A stretch of DNA of 64,000 bases, taken from assembly GCF_003385895.1 (NCBI RefSeq), contig NZ_QRDQ01000009.1:558001-622000 (forward strand), read 5' to 3'. Numbering within the stretch: position 1 is the stretch's first letter; each line of letters starts with the position of its first letter. A model generated the notes under the pieces. It searched no databases. It was given only the letters and a program-made list of their open reading frames with translations, and was not told the origin of the DNA. Position numbers and translations under genes: made by a program. Positions 7,201 through 16,277 of this stretch are shown one piece after another. The stretch comes from Flavobacterium cutihirudinis. Lineage in GTDB: Bacteria; Bacteroidota; Bacteroidia; Flavobacteriales; Flavobacteriaceae.

Positions 7201-9903
7201 TTAGATAGTGATTACTAATGTTTCATTGGTTTGAATATTAAGCGGCTTATCAAACTCTACAAGAATATCATTTCCTGTTTGCTGATATTTTAGTTTTATT
7301 TTTTGACCGCCAACAGCTGCAATTACTTTTCTTAAAGGCAAGTCACTTATTTTTTGCAAGCTTATTTTTTGTAATCGAACCGAGCCATATTTCAAGTTAA
7401 AACGATGAATTTGTTTTGTATTTTGATTTTTTTGAGAATAAGATCCCCAGCCTTTTGCGGTAACAAAAGGCGTTTCAAAATTTTCTTTATTCCATTTTGG
7501 AGCAAATCGGATGAAGTTTTTTGGACCGTGATATTCGAATCCGCATGCTGTAATAAATGTTCCGTAACTCGCCATTGCTCTTCCGTAATGATCGCTGCAT
7601 TCTATCTCGTTAAACGGATTTCGTTTGTAGGCATGATAACGATCGTGAATAGCTTTCGTTAATATTAGTGATTCATCAGTCATATCTTCCGCCATTAAAT
7701 GACTTGCCACCTGATGTTCAAAACCCGTCATACATTCATGAAAATAACCCATTTGCCATGTCACCGACTCACCGTAAGGATTCGGTTCGTTTTTAGGATT
7801 CGTGTTCATGACCATTCCGCTTTCGCCGGGTAATGCATAAGGACGCCATCCGGTATGCTCTTTTATATATGGCCCCACATCCTTCATGAAATTATATTTC
7901 CACAACGACTTCAAAGCAGAGGTTGTTTTTTCTTTGCTATTAATTCGGCCTAAGCCAACTTGCCACGCCCAGCTTTGTCCTAAAACCTGATCGATATGGC
8001 ACGTATTATAAGATCCTACTTCTTCCCTTCCTTTTACGGCATCCGGTTTATGAATGTAGTATTCTCCATTAAACAAAACCTCATCCATATTTTTGGAACC
8101 TTTTTCGACATATATTTGGCATTTTTCTGCAAATGCAATGTCATTCATTTCGGTTGCCATCAATCCGCCGGCTTTTACAGCTGCAATTGATAAACCGGCA
8201 ATCCAGGCGATTTCGCCGTCCCAAACAGCATCCAAAGTATTTTCCATTGGAGTGTCCGTAAGTCCATTGCCGCTTTTATCCTGATTAATTAGAAATTGAG
8301 TTGCCTTTTTTATGTTTGGCCAATTCGTTTTTAAAAAAGTATCATCGGCACTCATTTGATGTTCACGCAGACAACCTAAAACTCTGCCTGCTTGTCCATC
8401 GATAGCCGGACGTTTATCATATTCTGCCCTAAACCAGATTCCTCCGTCTTCCTGCAAAGCAATTCCTAAATCAACGCGTTGACGGTTGTCTCTTTCAATA
8501 CCCGGAAAAATTCTGCCAATTGCCTGCGCATAATGCCAAACATGTGTACAGTTTCCTTCGCAGGCGCCAACACCTTCCCACGCCCACGAACGACCGGTTT
8601 TGAAACGATGCGAAGTGGTCGTAGCCAATGCTGAAATATTTGAAAAAGTGCGCTCCATGAACCACCAAGGCAAAGTTGAATTGTACCAGGTATCTTTCCA
8701 CAATTTTGTTTGTGCCGATAAAAATGAATAATGATCTGCCACATAATCGGCGACAGCCAAAGCATCTGGAAACATATTTAAATAATAATGTCCCGTTCTT
8801 GCATCTGGTACATTAATGCGTTTTCCAACATTTGGAAAATGCCAGTTAATCGCAAATTCTTTTTTTACTTTTTTACCGGGCGCTAATTTTTCATTTACAG
8901 CTATTCCTGCAAATAGTTTTTCATCGGCATTTACTACACTTTTATTCTCTTTCTCGCCTTTTAAATCAAACGATTCCGAAGAAAAAGGAAAGCTGAAAGA
9001 AGAAATACCGGTCGCATTTTTTCCTATAAAAGAAAGGCATAGCGATCCTGTATCTCCAGCCTCAGTAAATTTTACTTTATCATTTGGATTAAAAGTGGAA
9101 AAAACGGAAACATGATTTGGTTTGGAAATCACTGAATTTTCTCTTTTCCCATCGCTGCTAGCAGTTATAGAGAACTTATTTACCGCATTTTCTAACCAGC
9201 CGATTATTTCAAATTCAACAATTTCCTGTGTTGTATTTTTTACTTCAAAAGACTGAATAGTGACCGGAATATTCGAATTGTCTTCGTTTAAAGGAATAAA
9301 AGGCGAAAATGCTGTTAGTGTTATTTCCAAAGGAAAATCGGAGTCGATATAATGAATAACTGCTGCGGGATAAGTTGCTTCGAACTTAATTTCGGCCCAA
9401 TCTTCCTGATGAAAACGTTTTATAATAGTCTTACCTTTGTAAATGAGTTTTATTGCAAAACCCTGTTCCAAAGGATGAATTTCAGTTGCAGGAAATACAT
9501 AAGCAGCGCCATCACGCGGACGCAATTTAATTTCCTCACCATTACCTTTATTCCATTCTGCCAGTTTAGGTTCAATACCTTCCTGATTTTTATTGAAAAT
9601 ATCCCAAAGCCACAAACGTCCGTCTCCACCAAGATAAACAGTACCGCAATTGATTCCGCCAACTGGCATACCAATATATCTCAACTCATTTTTACTTTTG
9701 AGATAAGTGGTTACAGTTCCTCTTTGATACAAGGATTTTATCCAGTCAGGATCTGTTATTTTGTTCGGGAAAATAAATTCATTTCCAGCTTTATCCAACG
9801 CAAAAGAATCTGCAAAAACATCCATTTGCATGGCAAGTAAACCCGCAGTAAAAATGCTGGTTTGTTTTAAAAAATCACGTCTTTTTATTGATTCAATTGA
9901 CAT
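7201..9903 (-). CDS. GH116-family beta-glycosidase with Tat signal
   Basis: The 900-residue protein begins with a twin-arginine export signal (KRRDFLKQ, residues 7-14, then a hydrophobic stretch). An N-terminal beta-sandwich domain (about 60-350) precedes an (alpha/alpha)6 barrel (about 390-880), as in bacterial GH116 and human GBA2 beta-glucosidases. Glu449 in the ACEGNC segment fits the nucleophile position and Asp558 in NTLDAVWDG fits the acid/base. GH116 enzymes cleave terminal beta-glucosides, and some cleave xylosides or N-acetylglucosaminides. Tat export suggests a folded, periplasmic enzyme that releases monosaccharides for the downstream oxidative route. The family is well supported; the glycan is not known. 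Confidence 0.87.
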   Translation of the reverse strand: MSIESIKRRDFLKQTSIFTAGLLAMQMDVFADSFALDKAGNEFIFPNKITDPDWIKSLYQRGTVTTYLKSKNELRYIGMPVGGINCGTVYLGGDGRLWLWDIFNKNQEGIEPKLAEWNKGNGEEIKLRPRDGAAYVFPATEIHPLEQGFAIKLIYKGKTIIKRFHQEDWAEIKFEATYPAAVIHYIDSDFPLEITLTAFSPFIPLNEDNSNIPVTIQSFEVKNTTQEIVEFEIIGWLENAVNKFSITASSDGKRENSVISKPNHVSVFSTFNPNDKVKFTEAGDTGSLCLSFIGKNATGISSFSFPFSSESFDLKGEKENKSVVNADEKLFAGIAVNEKLAPGKKVKKEFAINWHFPNVGKRINVPDARTGHYYLNMFPDALAVADYVADHYSFLSAQTKLWKDTWYNSTLPWWFMERTFSNISALATTTSHRFKTGRSWAWEGVGACEGNCTHVWHYAQAIGRIFPGIERDNRQRVDLGIALQEDGGIWFRAEYDKRPAIDGQAGRVLGCLREHQMSADDTFLKTNWPNIKKATQFLINQDKSGNGLTDTPMENTLDAVWDGEIAWIAGLSIAAVKAGGLMATEMNDIAFAEKCQIYVEKGSKNMDEVLFNGEYYIHKPDAVKGREEVGSYNTCHIDQVLGQSWAWQVGLGRINSKEKTTSALKSLWKYNFMKDVGPYIKEHTGWRPYALPGESGMVMNTNPKNEPNPYGESVTWQMGYFHECMTGFEHQVASHLMAEDMTDESLILTKAIHDRYHAYKRNPFNEIECSDHYGRAMASYGTFITACGFEYHGPKNFIRFAPKWNKENFETPFVTAKGWGSYSQKNQNTKQIHRFNLKYGSVRLQKISLQKISDLPLRKVIAAVGGQKIKLKYQQTGNDILVEFDKPLNIQTNETLVITI

Positions 9904-9983
9904 AAATAACTGTTTTTAAACTGGTGGGAAATATTTTAATTTATTTAAAACTTAAATAGTAAAACCTGACTTGTATCTTAAAT

Positions 9984-11150
9984 TTACACATAAAACCCTG
10001 GTCGCGGAACTACTATTCCAGGATGTTTTTCCATTTCTTCTTCAACCAAATCCACACCAAGACCGGGTCTGTCACTTAAATGTAAATGACCATTTTTAAT
10101 CATGTCTTTTATTGGATGTGTAATAACCGTATCTCTCCAAGGCACGTCATTGAACATAAATTCCTGACGGAAAAAATTAGGAACAGAAGCACAAACGTGA
10201 GCTGACGCCAAGGTAGACAAAGGCCCATTTGGATTGTGTGGCGCAAGTAAAACATTATAAGCTTCCATCATTGTTGCCATTCTTTTCATTTCAGAAGGGC
10301 CGCCACAACGCGTAATATCCGGCATCATAATATCGCAAATGTTTTTTTCTAATACTGGACGGATTCCGTGTCTCGTGTAATGTCTTTCTCCAACGCAAAT
10401 TGAAACATTCGACGGAATACGTTCTCTCATTGCTCTTAAGGTATCAGCACTTTCCGGTCCTGCGGGTTCTTCATACCATGTAATATCAAGCTCGGCAAGA
10501 CGTTGCGCCATTTTTACCGCTACTCGGTAATTCAGCATTGCATGTGTTTCGATCATAATATCGAAATTTGGCCCTACTGCATCACGAACCGCTTTACTAA
10601 CTTCGAAAGCTAAATCCTGCTGTTCAGCAGTCAGCGTAAGATTGGAAGATAAATCTTCACCATATAAATAATTCGTGTGCGCAAACGGATCAAACTTTAA
10701 TCCTGTAAATCCAGCTTCTTTTACTTTTATCGCCTGTTTTGCATAATCTTCGGCATTGTGTCCTCCGCCTGTAAACCAATAATTGGCATATAATAAAATG
10801 TCTTTTCTAAAAGCACCTCCCAAAAGTTCATAACAAGGCGCTCCTAAAACTTTTCCTTTTAAATCCAGCAAAGCCATATCAATTCCGCTAATAGCGCATA
10901 AACTTGCTCCGTTTGGTCCGACCCAGTTTAAATCGCGGTACAGTTTTGTCCAAATAAAATCGGTTTTCATAGGATCAAGACCAATAATTCTTTCTCCAAT
11001 ATGTTTTGCCGCGTGATAAACAATAGGGCTTCCCGGCCAGTTTGTAGCCTCTCCAACGCCGGTATGACCCGTATCTGTATAAATTTTTAGTAATGTCCAG
11101 TTGTATTTAACACCTTCAACCATCCACACTTTTACATCAGTAATTTTCAT
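9984..11150 (-). CDS. Enolase-superfamily sugar-acid dehydratase (galactonate/gluconate dehydratase-like)
   Basis: The 388-residue protein belongs to the mandelate racemase/muconate lactonising subgroup and would dehydrate an aldonate to a 2-keto-3-deoxy acid. Visible landmarks are LKFDPF (Lys152), ETHA (Glu201, His203), YEEPAGPE (Glu227/228), GERHYTR (Glu255) and APHNPNGP (His305). This layout resembles DgoD-type galactonate dehydratases, except that DgoD has Asp at the first metal-ligand position where this protein has Glu201. The gene lies between the GH2 and GH116 genes on the same strand and supplies the step between the lactonase and KDG kinase. The exact substrate (gluconate, galactonate or another acid) cannot be read from the sequence. 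Confidence 0.85.
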   Translation of the reverse strand: MKITDVKVWMVEGVKYNWTLLKIYTDTGHTGVGEATNWPGSPIVYHAAKHIGERIIGLDPMKTDFIWTKLYRDLNWVGPNGASLCAISGIDMALLDLKGKVLGAPCYELLGGAFRKDILLYANYWFTGGGHNAEDYAKQAIKVKEAGFTGLKFDPFAHTNYLYGEDLSSNLTLTAEQQDLAFEVSKAVRDAVGPNFDIMIETHAMLNYRVAVKMAQRLAELDITWYEEPAGPESADTLRAMRERIPSNVSICVGERHYTRHGIRPVLEKNICDIMMPDITRCGGPSEMKRMATMMEAYNVLLAPHNPNGPLSTLASAHVCASVPNFFRQEFMFNDVPWRDTVITHPIKDMIKNGHLHLSDRPGLGVDLVEEEMEKHPGIVVPRPGFYV

Positions 11151-11181
11151 TTCTTTCTATTTCTGTTAATATCTTGTCTCT

Positions 11182-14091
11182 TTAATTAATCGTAAGCGTA
11201 ACTTTTCCTTTCAGGGTTTTGCCTTTCGTTTTTATTCGGCCATTACTATGAGGACTTCCGTAAAAAGGTTCTGATCCTGAATTGCTGTAATCTGCTATTA
11301 ACCATTGTATTTGTTCATCCTGCAACCAGCTTCGGGAAGCCTGAGTTCCATCTGAAAGTACTTTTATACTGTTTCCTGATTTATCTTGCAATTTTGCTGT
11401 TTCAATGTGTCTTTTTGTTGAACGGAAATCATTGCTTCCTAAATCATTAGCATCATCTTTCCAGTCTCCGGACGGAACAACGCCCGGCTCTTCAACTCCG
11501 CTAAGTTTTTTTGCATTTAATAATGCTGAACCTTCGCTTCTTGCAATATCATTTTCAGGATAAATGGTAAATTCACCTTTACGTTTCCAGCTTAATTGGT
11601 CAAATTGTTTTGGAAGCTGCATTAGCATTCCATATTGATAAGGACTTTCGTCATTGTCGCCGTATTCTACTTCGTAAGATGTTTCTAGTTTTCCATCAGT
11701 AGTAAACAAGTACGATTGTCTTCCTTTTACATCAATATATACCGTATTCATATCGACAACAATTCCTTTTTCCGTTTGTTTCACCGTAAGGTCTTTTGCA
11801 AACAAAGTGTAAAGCGGATAATTTTTTACCGGATAAATATTATTCTGATAGGTTTCTCCGGCTACATTCGGTTTTCCTCCGTCTTCACTATTCATTGGTA
11901 CAAAACAAAAAACGGGTCCTTGTGTCGCAATCGTTTGGTTGTTCTTTGTAATATTGGTGATAACTCCGGTTACCTTATTAATTAAATAACTGACTTCTCC
12001 TTGTTTCACCGTTATAGCCGATTCGTTCTCCGAAAATGAAAGCGCTACTTTCTGATCTTCTATTTTGGTTGGAACTTTGTTTTCATATTTTTCCTCATTG
12101 ACAATTGTTCCATTAGAATCTGTGAACGAGATATAAAATTCTGATGCTTTTTTATCTAAAGGAACTTTAATAATTCCTTCTCCTCTTGCCGGAATAACCG
12201 ATGAAATTAATTTAGATCCGGCATTTGTTTTTACTTCAATTTTTACTTCTGAAAATGAAGTAAAGTCATAACGATTTTCTACATTAAGTTCTACAAAACC
12301 TTTTGTCGATGTTCCCCAATTTACCTTCGTAATTCGGATTGGAGAATACGCTTTTTTCATTCCATAATATTCCGGTTTTGGTCTTCGCCAAGCGTCCAGA
12401 GGTCCCCACGGGCCATAACCTACAATTCTTCCGTCAGGCATATGAAAAATATCATCGATACCGCTCCATATTGCACCACCTAAATTTCCTTTATGTTTAT
12501 AAATGGAATCGTAAAATTGTACAAGCGGCTCGCTATAAGCACTTCTTACACCCGGATCACTCAATAATTCTCTACGATTGTACGTCGACAAATGCGCATA
12601 TTCTCCAAAAAGCGTTGGACGTGACATTGTATCAGTTGCTTTCGGTCCTGTAATACCCGGATAATGGTAATTGGCTACATCTGCTTTACTGCTTGCGTTG
12701 TTAAAACCACCCCAACATTGATCATGAAAACTTGTTGGTCGTGTTGGGTCCATTTCTTTTACAACTTTTTTTACTTTTTCCCAAAGCGGACTCCATCTGG
12801 ATTCATTTCCTAAAGACCAAATAATGATGGAAGGATGATTACGTCCTGCCAAAACATTATCCATATTGGCTCTTACCATAAAGGGAAGGAATTTTTCATC
12901 GGTATAACTCCATAATTTCCAAATTGGCGATGCATGATGCTGAATCCACGTAAGTGATGCTTCACTTTCGACAAATAAACCTAACTCATCTGCAGCATTC
13001 AAAAATTCTTCAGAAGGCGGATAATGTGACGTACGAATATAATTGCAATTGGCAGCCTTGAATAATTCGGCATCTTTTCGATCCAATGCAGGCGAAATAC
13101 TTCTTCCCGTTAACGGATGCACAGAATGACGGTTTACACCATGCAATTTGATCGCTTTTCCGTTAACAAAAAACTGATTTCCATTAATAACAATCTGGCG
13201 AAATCCTACTTTTTGTTCGTTGGTTTGTTTCTTGATATTATTTACAAGTAAGTCCGTTTGCAATTTGTACAAATACGGATGTTCCGGATCCCAATGTTTT
13301 GGAGATTTAATTTCTAAAACTGTTTCGATATCAGCATTTGCATTGATTTTTTTGACAATCGAAGTCTTTTTTGCAACCACTTTTCCAGCGGCATCAAAAA
13401 GGGTAAATTGAAGTTGGGCATCTTGAGAAACTGATAAATTGCTCACTAAAGAATTTGCAATTGTTAAGGAAGCATTTTTATAAGATGCATCAAAAACAGT
13501 ATTCGTTATTGCTGAAGAAATATGAATTGGAGCAACGGCAAATAAAGTAACTTTTCGCAAAAGACCTCCAACAGTATGACACGCATACTGAGACGTACAA
13601 GCCAAACGGTCGCTAATCGTTAACGCCTGAACCTCAACTTCCAGAATGTCTTCTTTATACGTTAACTGATTTGTGATGTAGACTTCAAAAGGAACAAAAC
13701 TCCCTTCGTGTTCGCCTACCGTTTTCCCGTTTAATTTTACCAATGCATGAGAACTTACAGCATCAAATCTTATTTTAATTTGGTTTCCTTTCCAACTTGC
13801 CGGAACAGCAAGTTTTTTAGTATACAAAGCAGTTTGTCCTTCTTTTACACTATAGCCTTGCATTTCCCATTCTCCGGGAACGAGAATCTTTTTTCCTTTT
13901 TGAGTTTGTTCTTTTATATCGAATTCCCAACTGCCGTTTAAAGACATTGTAGGCGAAGTAACACCAGCTACCGAAGCAGGAAATGGCGTAAGTATGGGAA
14001 CTTCAAAATTTTGGATGCTTTTTGTCTGAGCCGTCGCATGACCAATCAAAACAAACCAGCAAATAATGGTTATTAATTTTATTTTTTTCAT
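11182..14091 (-). CDS. GH2 beta-galactosidase-type glycoside hydrolase, secreted
   Basis: I place the start at ATG 14091, where MKKIKLITIICWFVLIGHATAQ forms a classical signal peptide; the in-frame ATG at 14130 adds an unlikely 13-residue leader. The roughly 969-residue enzyme has the GH2 order: jelly-roll sugar-binding domain, immunoglobulin-like domain, TIM barrel and C-terminal beta-sandwich domains. The barrel carries LHGVNRHSVHPLTG, the acid/base Glu430 in WSLGNESRW and the nucleophile Glu497 in FGEYAH, matching LacZ-type enzymes. It is exported, probably to the periplasm, and would remove a terminal beta-linked galactose or similar sugar. It lies 31 bp upstream of the dehydratase gene and 72 bp downstream of the RraA-like gene. 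Confidence 0.92.
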   Translation of the reverse strand: MKKIKLITIICWFVLIGHATAQTKSIQNFEVPILTPFPASVAGVTSPTMSLNGSWEFDIKEQTQKGKKILVPGEWEMQGYSVKEGQTALYTKKLAVPASWKGNQIKIRFDAVSSHALVKLNGKTVGEHEGSFVPFEVYITNQLTYKEDILEVEVQALTISDRLACTSQYACHTVGGLLRKVTLFAVAPIHISSAITNTVFDASYKNASLTIANSLVSNLSVSQDAQLQFTLFDAAGKVVAKKTSIVKKINANADIETVLEIKSPKHWDPEHPYLYKLQTDLLVNNIKKQTNEQKVGFRQIVINGNQFFVNGKAIKLHGVNRHSVHPLTGRSISPALDRKDAELFKAANCNYIRTSHYPPSEEFLNAADELGLFVESEASLTWIQHHASPIWKLWSYTDEKFLPFMVRANMDNVLAGRNHPSIIIWSLGNESRWSPLWEKVKKVVKEMDPTRPTSFHDQCWGGFNNASSKADVANYHYPGITGPKATDTMSRPTLFGEYAHLSTYNRRELLSDPGVRSAYSEPLVQFYDSIYKHKGNLGGAIWSGIDDIFHMPDGRIVGYGPWGPLDAWRRPKPEYYGMKKAYSPIRITKVNWGTSTKGFVELNVENRYDFTSFSEVKIEVKTNAGSKLISSVIPARGEGIIKVPLDKKASEFYISFTDSNGTIVNEEKYENKVPTKIEDQKVALSFSENESAITVKQGEVSYLINKVTGVITNITKNNQTIATQGPVFCFVPMNSEDGGKPNVAGETYQNNIYPVKNYPLYTLFAKDLTVKQTEKGIVVDMNTVYIDVKGRQSYLFTTDGKLETSYEVEYGDNDESPYQYGMLMQLPKQFDQLSWKRKGEFTIYPENDIARSEGSALLNAKKLSGVEEPGVVPSGDWKDDANDLGSNDFRSTKRHIETAKLQDKSGNSIKVLSDGTQASRSWLQDEQIQWLIADYSNSGSEPFYGSPHSNGRIKTKGKTLKGKVTLTIN

Positions 14092-14163
14092 TTTGGTGAA
14101 ATTGATGTTTTTACAAAAACTTAAATACAAGTCAAAAATTAGCTTTCAAATAGTAAAAGCTTT

Positions 14164-14856
14164 TTACATGATGCCATATTTATCGAAAGCTTCTCTTGTA
14201 CTCATGCCTTCCTGTATTTTTTTCTGAACCATTTTTTCTCCTCTTGCTTTCTCTATAGAAAGACGGAATACTTCTTCTTCAACTTCTCTCGGAACAACAC
14301 AAACCCCGTCAATATCTCCGACGATAATATCACCCGGATTAATTCTAACACCTTTTATTTCTATTGGTACTCTAAAGTCGATTACTTTTCCGCGTGGCGC
14401 CTGATCCTGAGCATATCTTCCATAAGAAAAAGAAGGGAATTTTAGTTCTAATATTCCTCTGGTATCTCTCGAATAACCATCTACAACTGCACCGGCTGCA
14501 CCCAATATTTGTGCACGTGTTGCCATCAATTCTCCCCATAATGCATACGATGGCGAAGAACCGGTACATACATATACTTCATTTTTTTTCAAGTCATCTA
14601 ATGCTTCCAACATTAATCCGAAAGACTTATTCAAAACTGGGTTATTGCTACTGGAGTTTGAAACAACATCGGCTTCTAATACTGTCATGGCACGTCCTAC
14701 AATAAACATATCATCTTGTAGCGGTTGTATTTGCGGTGGCAAAAATTGGTTTAATAAACCTAATTTATCCATAATATCTCCTACTACAGCTGTATAAAGT
14801 TCATTACGTACAATATCAAAAAGTTCATCGTCGTTCTTCCAAAATATAGTTTCCAT
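14164..14856 (-). CDS. RraA/HMG-aldolase-fold protein
   Basis: I choose ATG 14856; the frame can be extended three codons to a TTG. The 230-residue product belongs to the family often mislabelled dimethylmenaquinone methyltransferase. Members include the RNase E inhibitor RraA and metal-dependent 4-hydroxy-4-methyl-2-oxoglutarate-type aldolases. The GAAGAVVDGYSRDTRGI segment keeps the adjacent Arg-Asp pair seen in active aldolases. PGDIIVGDIDGVCVVP near the C-terminus is the other family signature. As the first gene of the sugar-acid operon it is more likely a pyruvate-type aldolase or lyase than an RNase regulator. The substrate is unknown. Confidence 0.82.
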   Translation of the reverse strand: METIFWKNDDELFDIVRNELYTAVVGDIMDKLGLLNQFLPPQIQPLQDDMFIVGRAMTVLEADVVSNSSSNNPVLNKSFGLMLEALDDLKKNEVYVCTGSSPSYALWGELMATRAQILGAAGAVVDGYSRDTRGILELKFPSFSYGRYAQDQAPRGKVIDFRVPIEIKGVRINPGDIIVGDIDGVCVVPREVEEEVFRLSIEKARGEKMVQKKIQEGMSTREAFDKYGIM

Positions 14857-14901
14857 TACCCTCAAATTTTTATTTAATTATTTACTGATTTAATCGTAAG
14901 T

Positions 14902-14909
14902 CAAAACTA
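14902..14909 (-). promoter_or_regulatory. Candidate -7 element of the sugar-acid operon
   Basis: On the minus strand the bases read TAGTTTTG, an exact match to the Bacteroidetes TAnnTTTG element, about 45 bp before the chosen start of the RraA-like gene. No clear TTTG lies about 20 bp upstream, so this is a partial match. Confidence 0.35.
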
Positions 14910-14983
14910 CAGCATAACCTTTTTCGCTATTTACACTAACTTAATTAATACTTAAACTATTTTAATCATTTTTACTTTCCGTA

Positions 14984-15007
14984 AAACAATAATGTTTAAT
15001 ATTGTTT
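14984..15007. promoter_or_regulatory. Inverted repeat upstream of the AraC gene, possible operator
   Basis: Arms AAACAATA (14984-14991) and TATTGTTT (15000-15007) are perfect complements separated by 8 nt. They lie about 35 bp before the AraC-family start in the divergent region shared with the RraA-led operon. Both arms are AT-rich, so chance is possible. Confidence 0.35.
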
Positions 15008-15041
15008 AAGTTATTTTTTAATTATTGATTGTACTGACAAA

Positions 15042-15920
15042 ATGAAAGCGATATTAGTAGAACTTCCCAAACAACATTCTTCCTTAATTACCATCAAAAA
15101 AATAAAAGAACGTGATTTTGATGCAACGCTGCATTTTCATGACTTTTGTGAATTAAGTTTTGTAAAAAAAAGCAGTGGAAAAAGAATTATTGGAGATAGT
15201 ATTACTAATTTCTCCGATGGGGATTTAGTTTTAATGAGTCCGAATTTGCCGCATATGTGGTATGAAGATATACCAACGAGCAATAATCACAGAAACAAAT
15301 CGGTTGAGGCTATTGTTATTTATTTCCCCATTAATTTTTTAGAAAAAATATGTACCGATCCCGGCGATTTATCTAAAAAAACGACGCTGTTTGAAAAAGC
15401 AGAAAGAGGCATGCGTTTTACCGGAAAAACAAGAGCAAAGATTACGAAGCATTTAGAGAAAATGACAGCGATGGAAGGATTGCCTCAAATAATAGAGTTC
15501 CTTAAGATCGTAAATATTATGCTGAATACAGATGAATTTGATCTGCTTGCCGGTTTAGGTTATTTTCATTCTTATAATGAAAAAGATACCGAAAGAATGA
15601 ATCAGGTTTATAAATACATCATGGTCAATTTTACGAAACCTATTTCATTAGAAACTATCGCATCTGTAGCACATATGACGCCTCCTGCTTTTTGCAGTTT
15701 TTTCAAAAAGAGAGCTCAAAAATCGTTTACTCGTTTCTTGAACGAATTAAGAATTGGTCATGCCTGTAAACTTCTTCAAAATGAAAAGTTATCTATATCT
15801 GATGTCTGCTACGAAATTGGCTATCAAAATTTTGTCAATTTCAATAAACATTTTAAGCAAATAACCGGAAAAACACCAAGTACGTATCGCAAAGAATTGT
15901 CTACCATTCGAAGTTTCTAA
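15042..15920 (+). CDS. AraC-family transcriptional regulator
   Basis: The 292-residue protein has an N-terminal cupin-like sensor region (about 15-150, with LHFHDFCELSFVKKSSGKRI and LMSPNLPHMW). The C-terminal double helix-turn-helix spans about 190-288, with SLETIASVAHMTPPAFCSFF and SISDVCYEIGYQNFVNFNKHF. Effector binding to the cupin usually toggles DNA binding. It is transcribed away from the sugar-acid operon, with 185 bp between the two starts, and is the obvious candidate for that operon's regulator. The inducer is unknown, presumably a sugar or sugar acid of the pathway. Confidence 0.93.
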   Translation: MKAILVELPKQHSSLITIKKIKERDFDATLHFHDFCELSFVKKSSGKRIIGDSITNFSDGDLVLMSPNLPHMWYEDIPTSNNHRNKSVEAIVIYFPINFLEKICTDPGDLSKKTTLFEKAERGMRFTGKTRAKITKHLEKMTAMEGLPQIIEFLKIVNIMLNTDEFDLLAGLGYFHSYNEKDTERMNQVYKYIMVNFTKPISLETIASVAHMTPPAFCSFFKKRAQKSFTRFLNELRIGHACKLLQNEKLSISDVCYEIGYQNFVNFNKHFKQITGKTPSTYRKELSTIRSF

Positions 15921-16107
15921 AAAGAACCTTTGATTGCAAAAGAGGATGGTTAAAATGTAAAAAATACTCCAAAAGATGTATTTTATGTAATTTGTTTATA
16001 AAGTAAGTTTGTTTTGTTATTAGCGCCTTTAAAACTAAATCCAGAAAATGGTTTACTACTTTAAAAGTGACTTTTTAGAACTACAAATTATTTAATCTCA
16101 AATCACA

Positions 16108-16191
16108 ATGGTCGAAAGAATTTTACTTTACCTTTTTTTAGCTTCAATACTGATTATTAGTATAAGAGAATTTTATAAAAGCAGGGATTAA
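16108..16191 (+). CDS. Possible 27-residue single-helix membrane peptide
   Basis: ATG 16108 opens a 27-codon frame starting MVERILLYLFLASILIISI and ending KSRD before TAA. It would form one membrane helix with a charged tail, and a strong terminator follows 38 bp later. No ribosome binding site stands out and no family is recognised. It may be a real small protein or a chance frame. Confidence 0.3.
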   Translation: MVERILLYLFLASILIISIREFYKSRD

Positions 16192-16228
16192 ACATATATT
16201 AATTTTGCAAAGAAAACTATGCAGCAAA

Positions 16229-16261
16229 AAAAAACTCCTCCTAATTTAGGAGGAGTTTTTT
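16229..16261. terminator. Bidirectional intrinsic terminator
   Basis: The arms CTCCTCC (16235-16241) and GGAGGAG (16249-16255) pair perfectly and are flanked by an A-run and a T-run. It sits 17 bp after the stop of the minus-strand outer-membrane protein gene and also faces the short plus-strand frame. Confidence 0.85.
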
Positions 16262-16277
16262 GTATAAACAATTGTAA

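Noticed and set aside
8816..9840. Long plus-strand frames antisense to the GH116 gene
   Set aside because: The minus-strand frame has full domain and catalytic-site conservation; the antisense frames lack recognisable composition or motifs.
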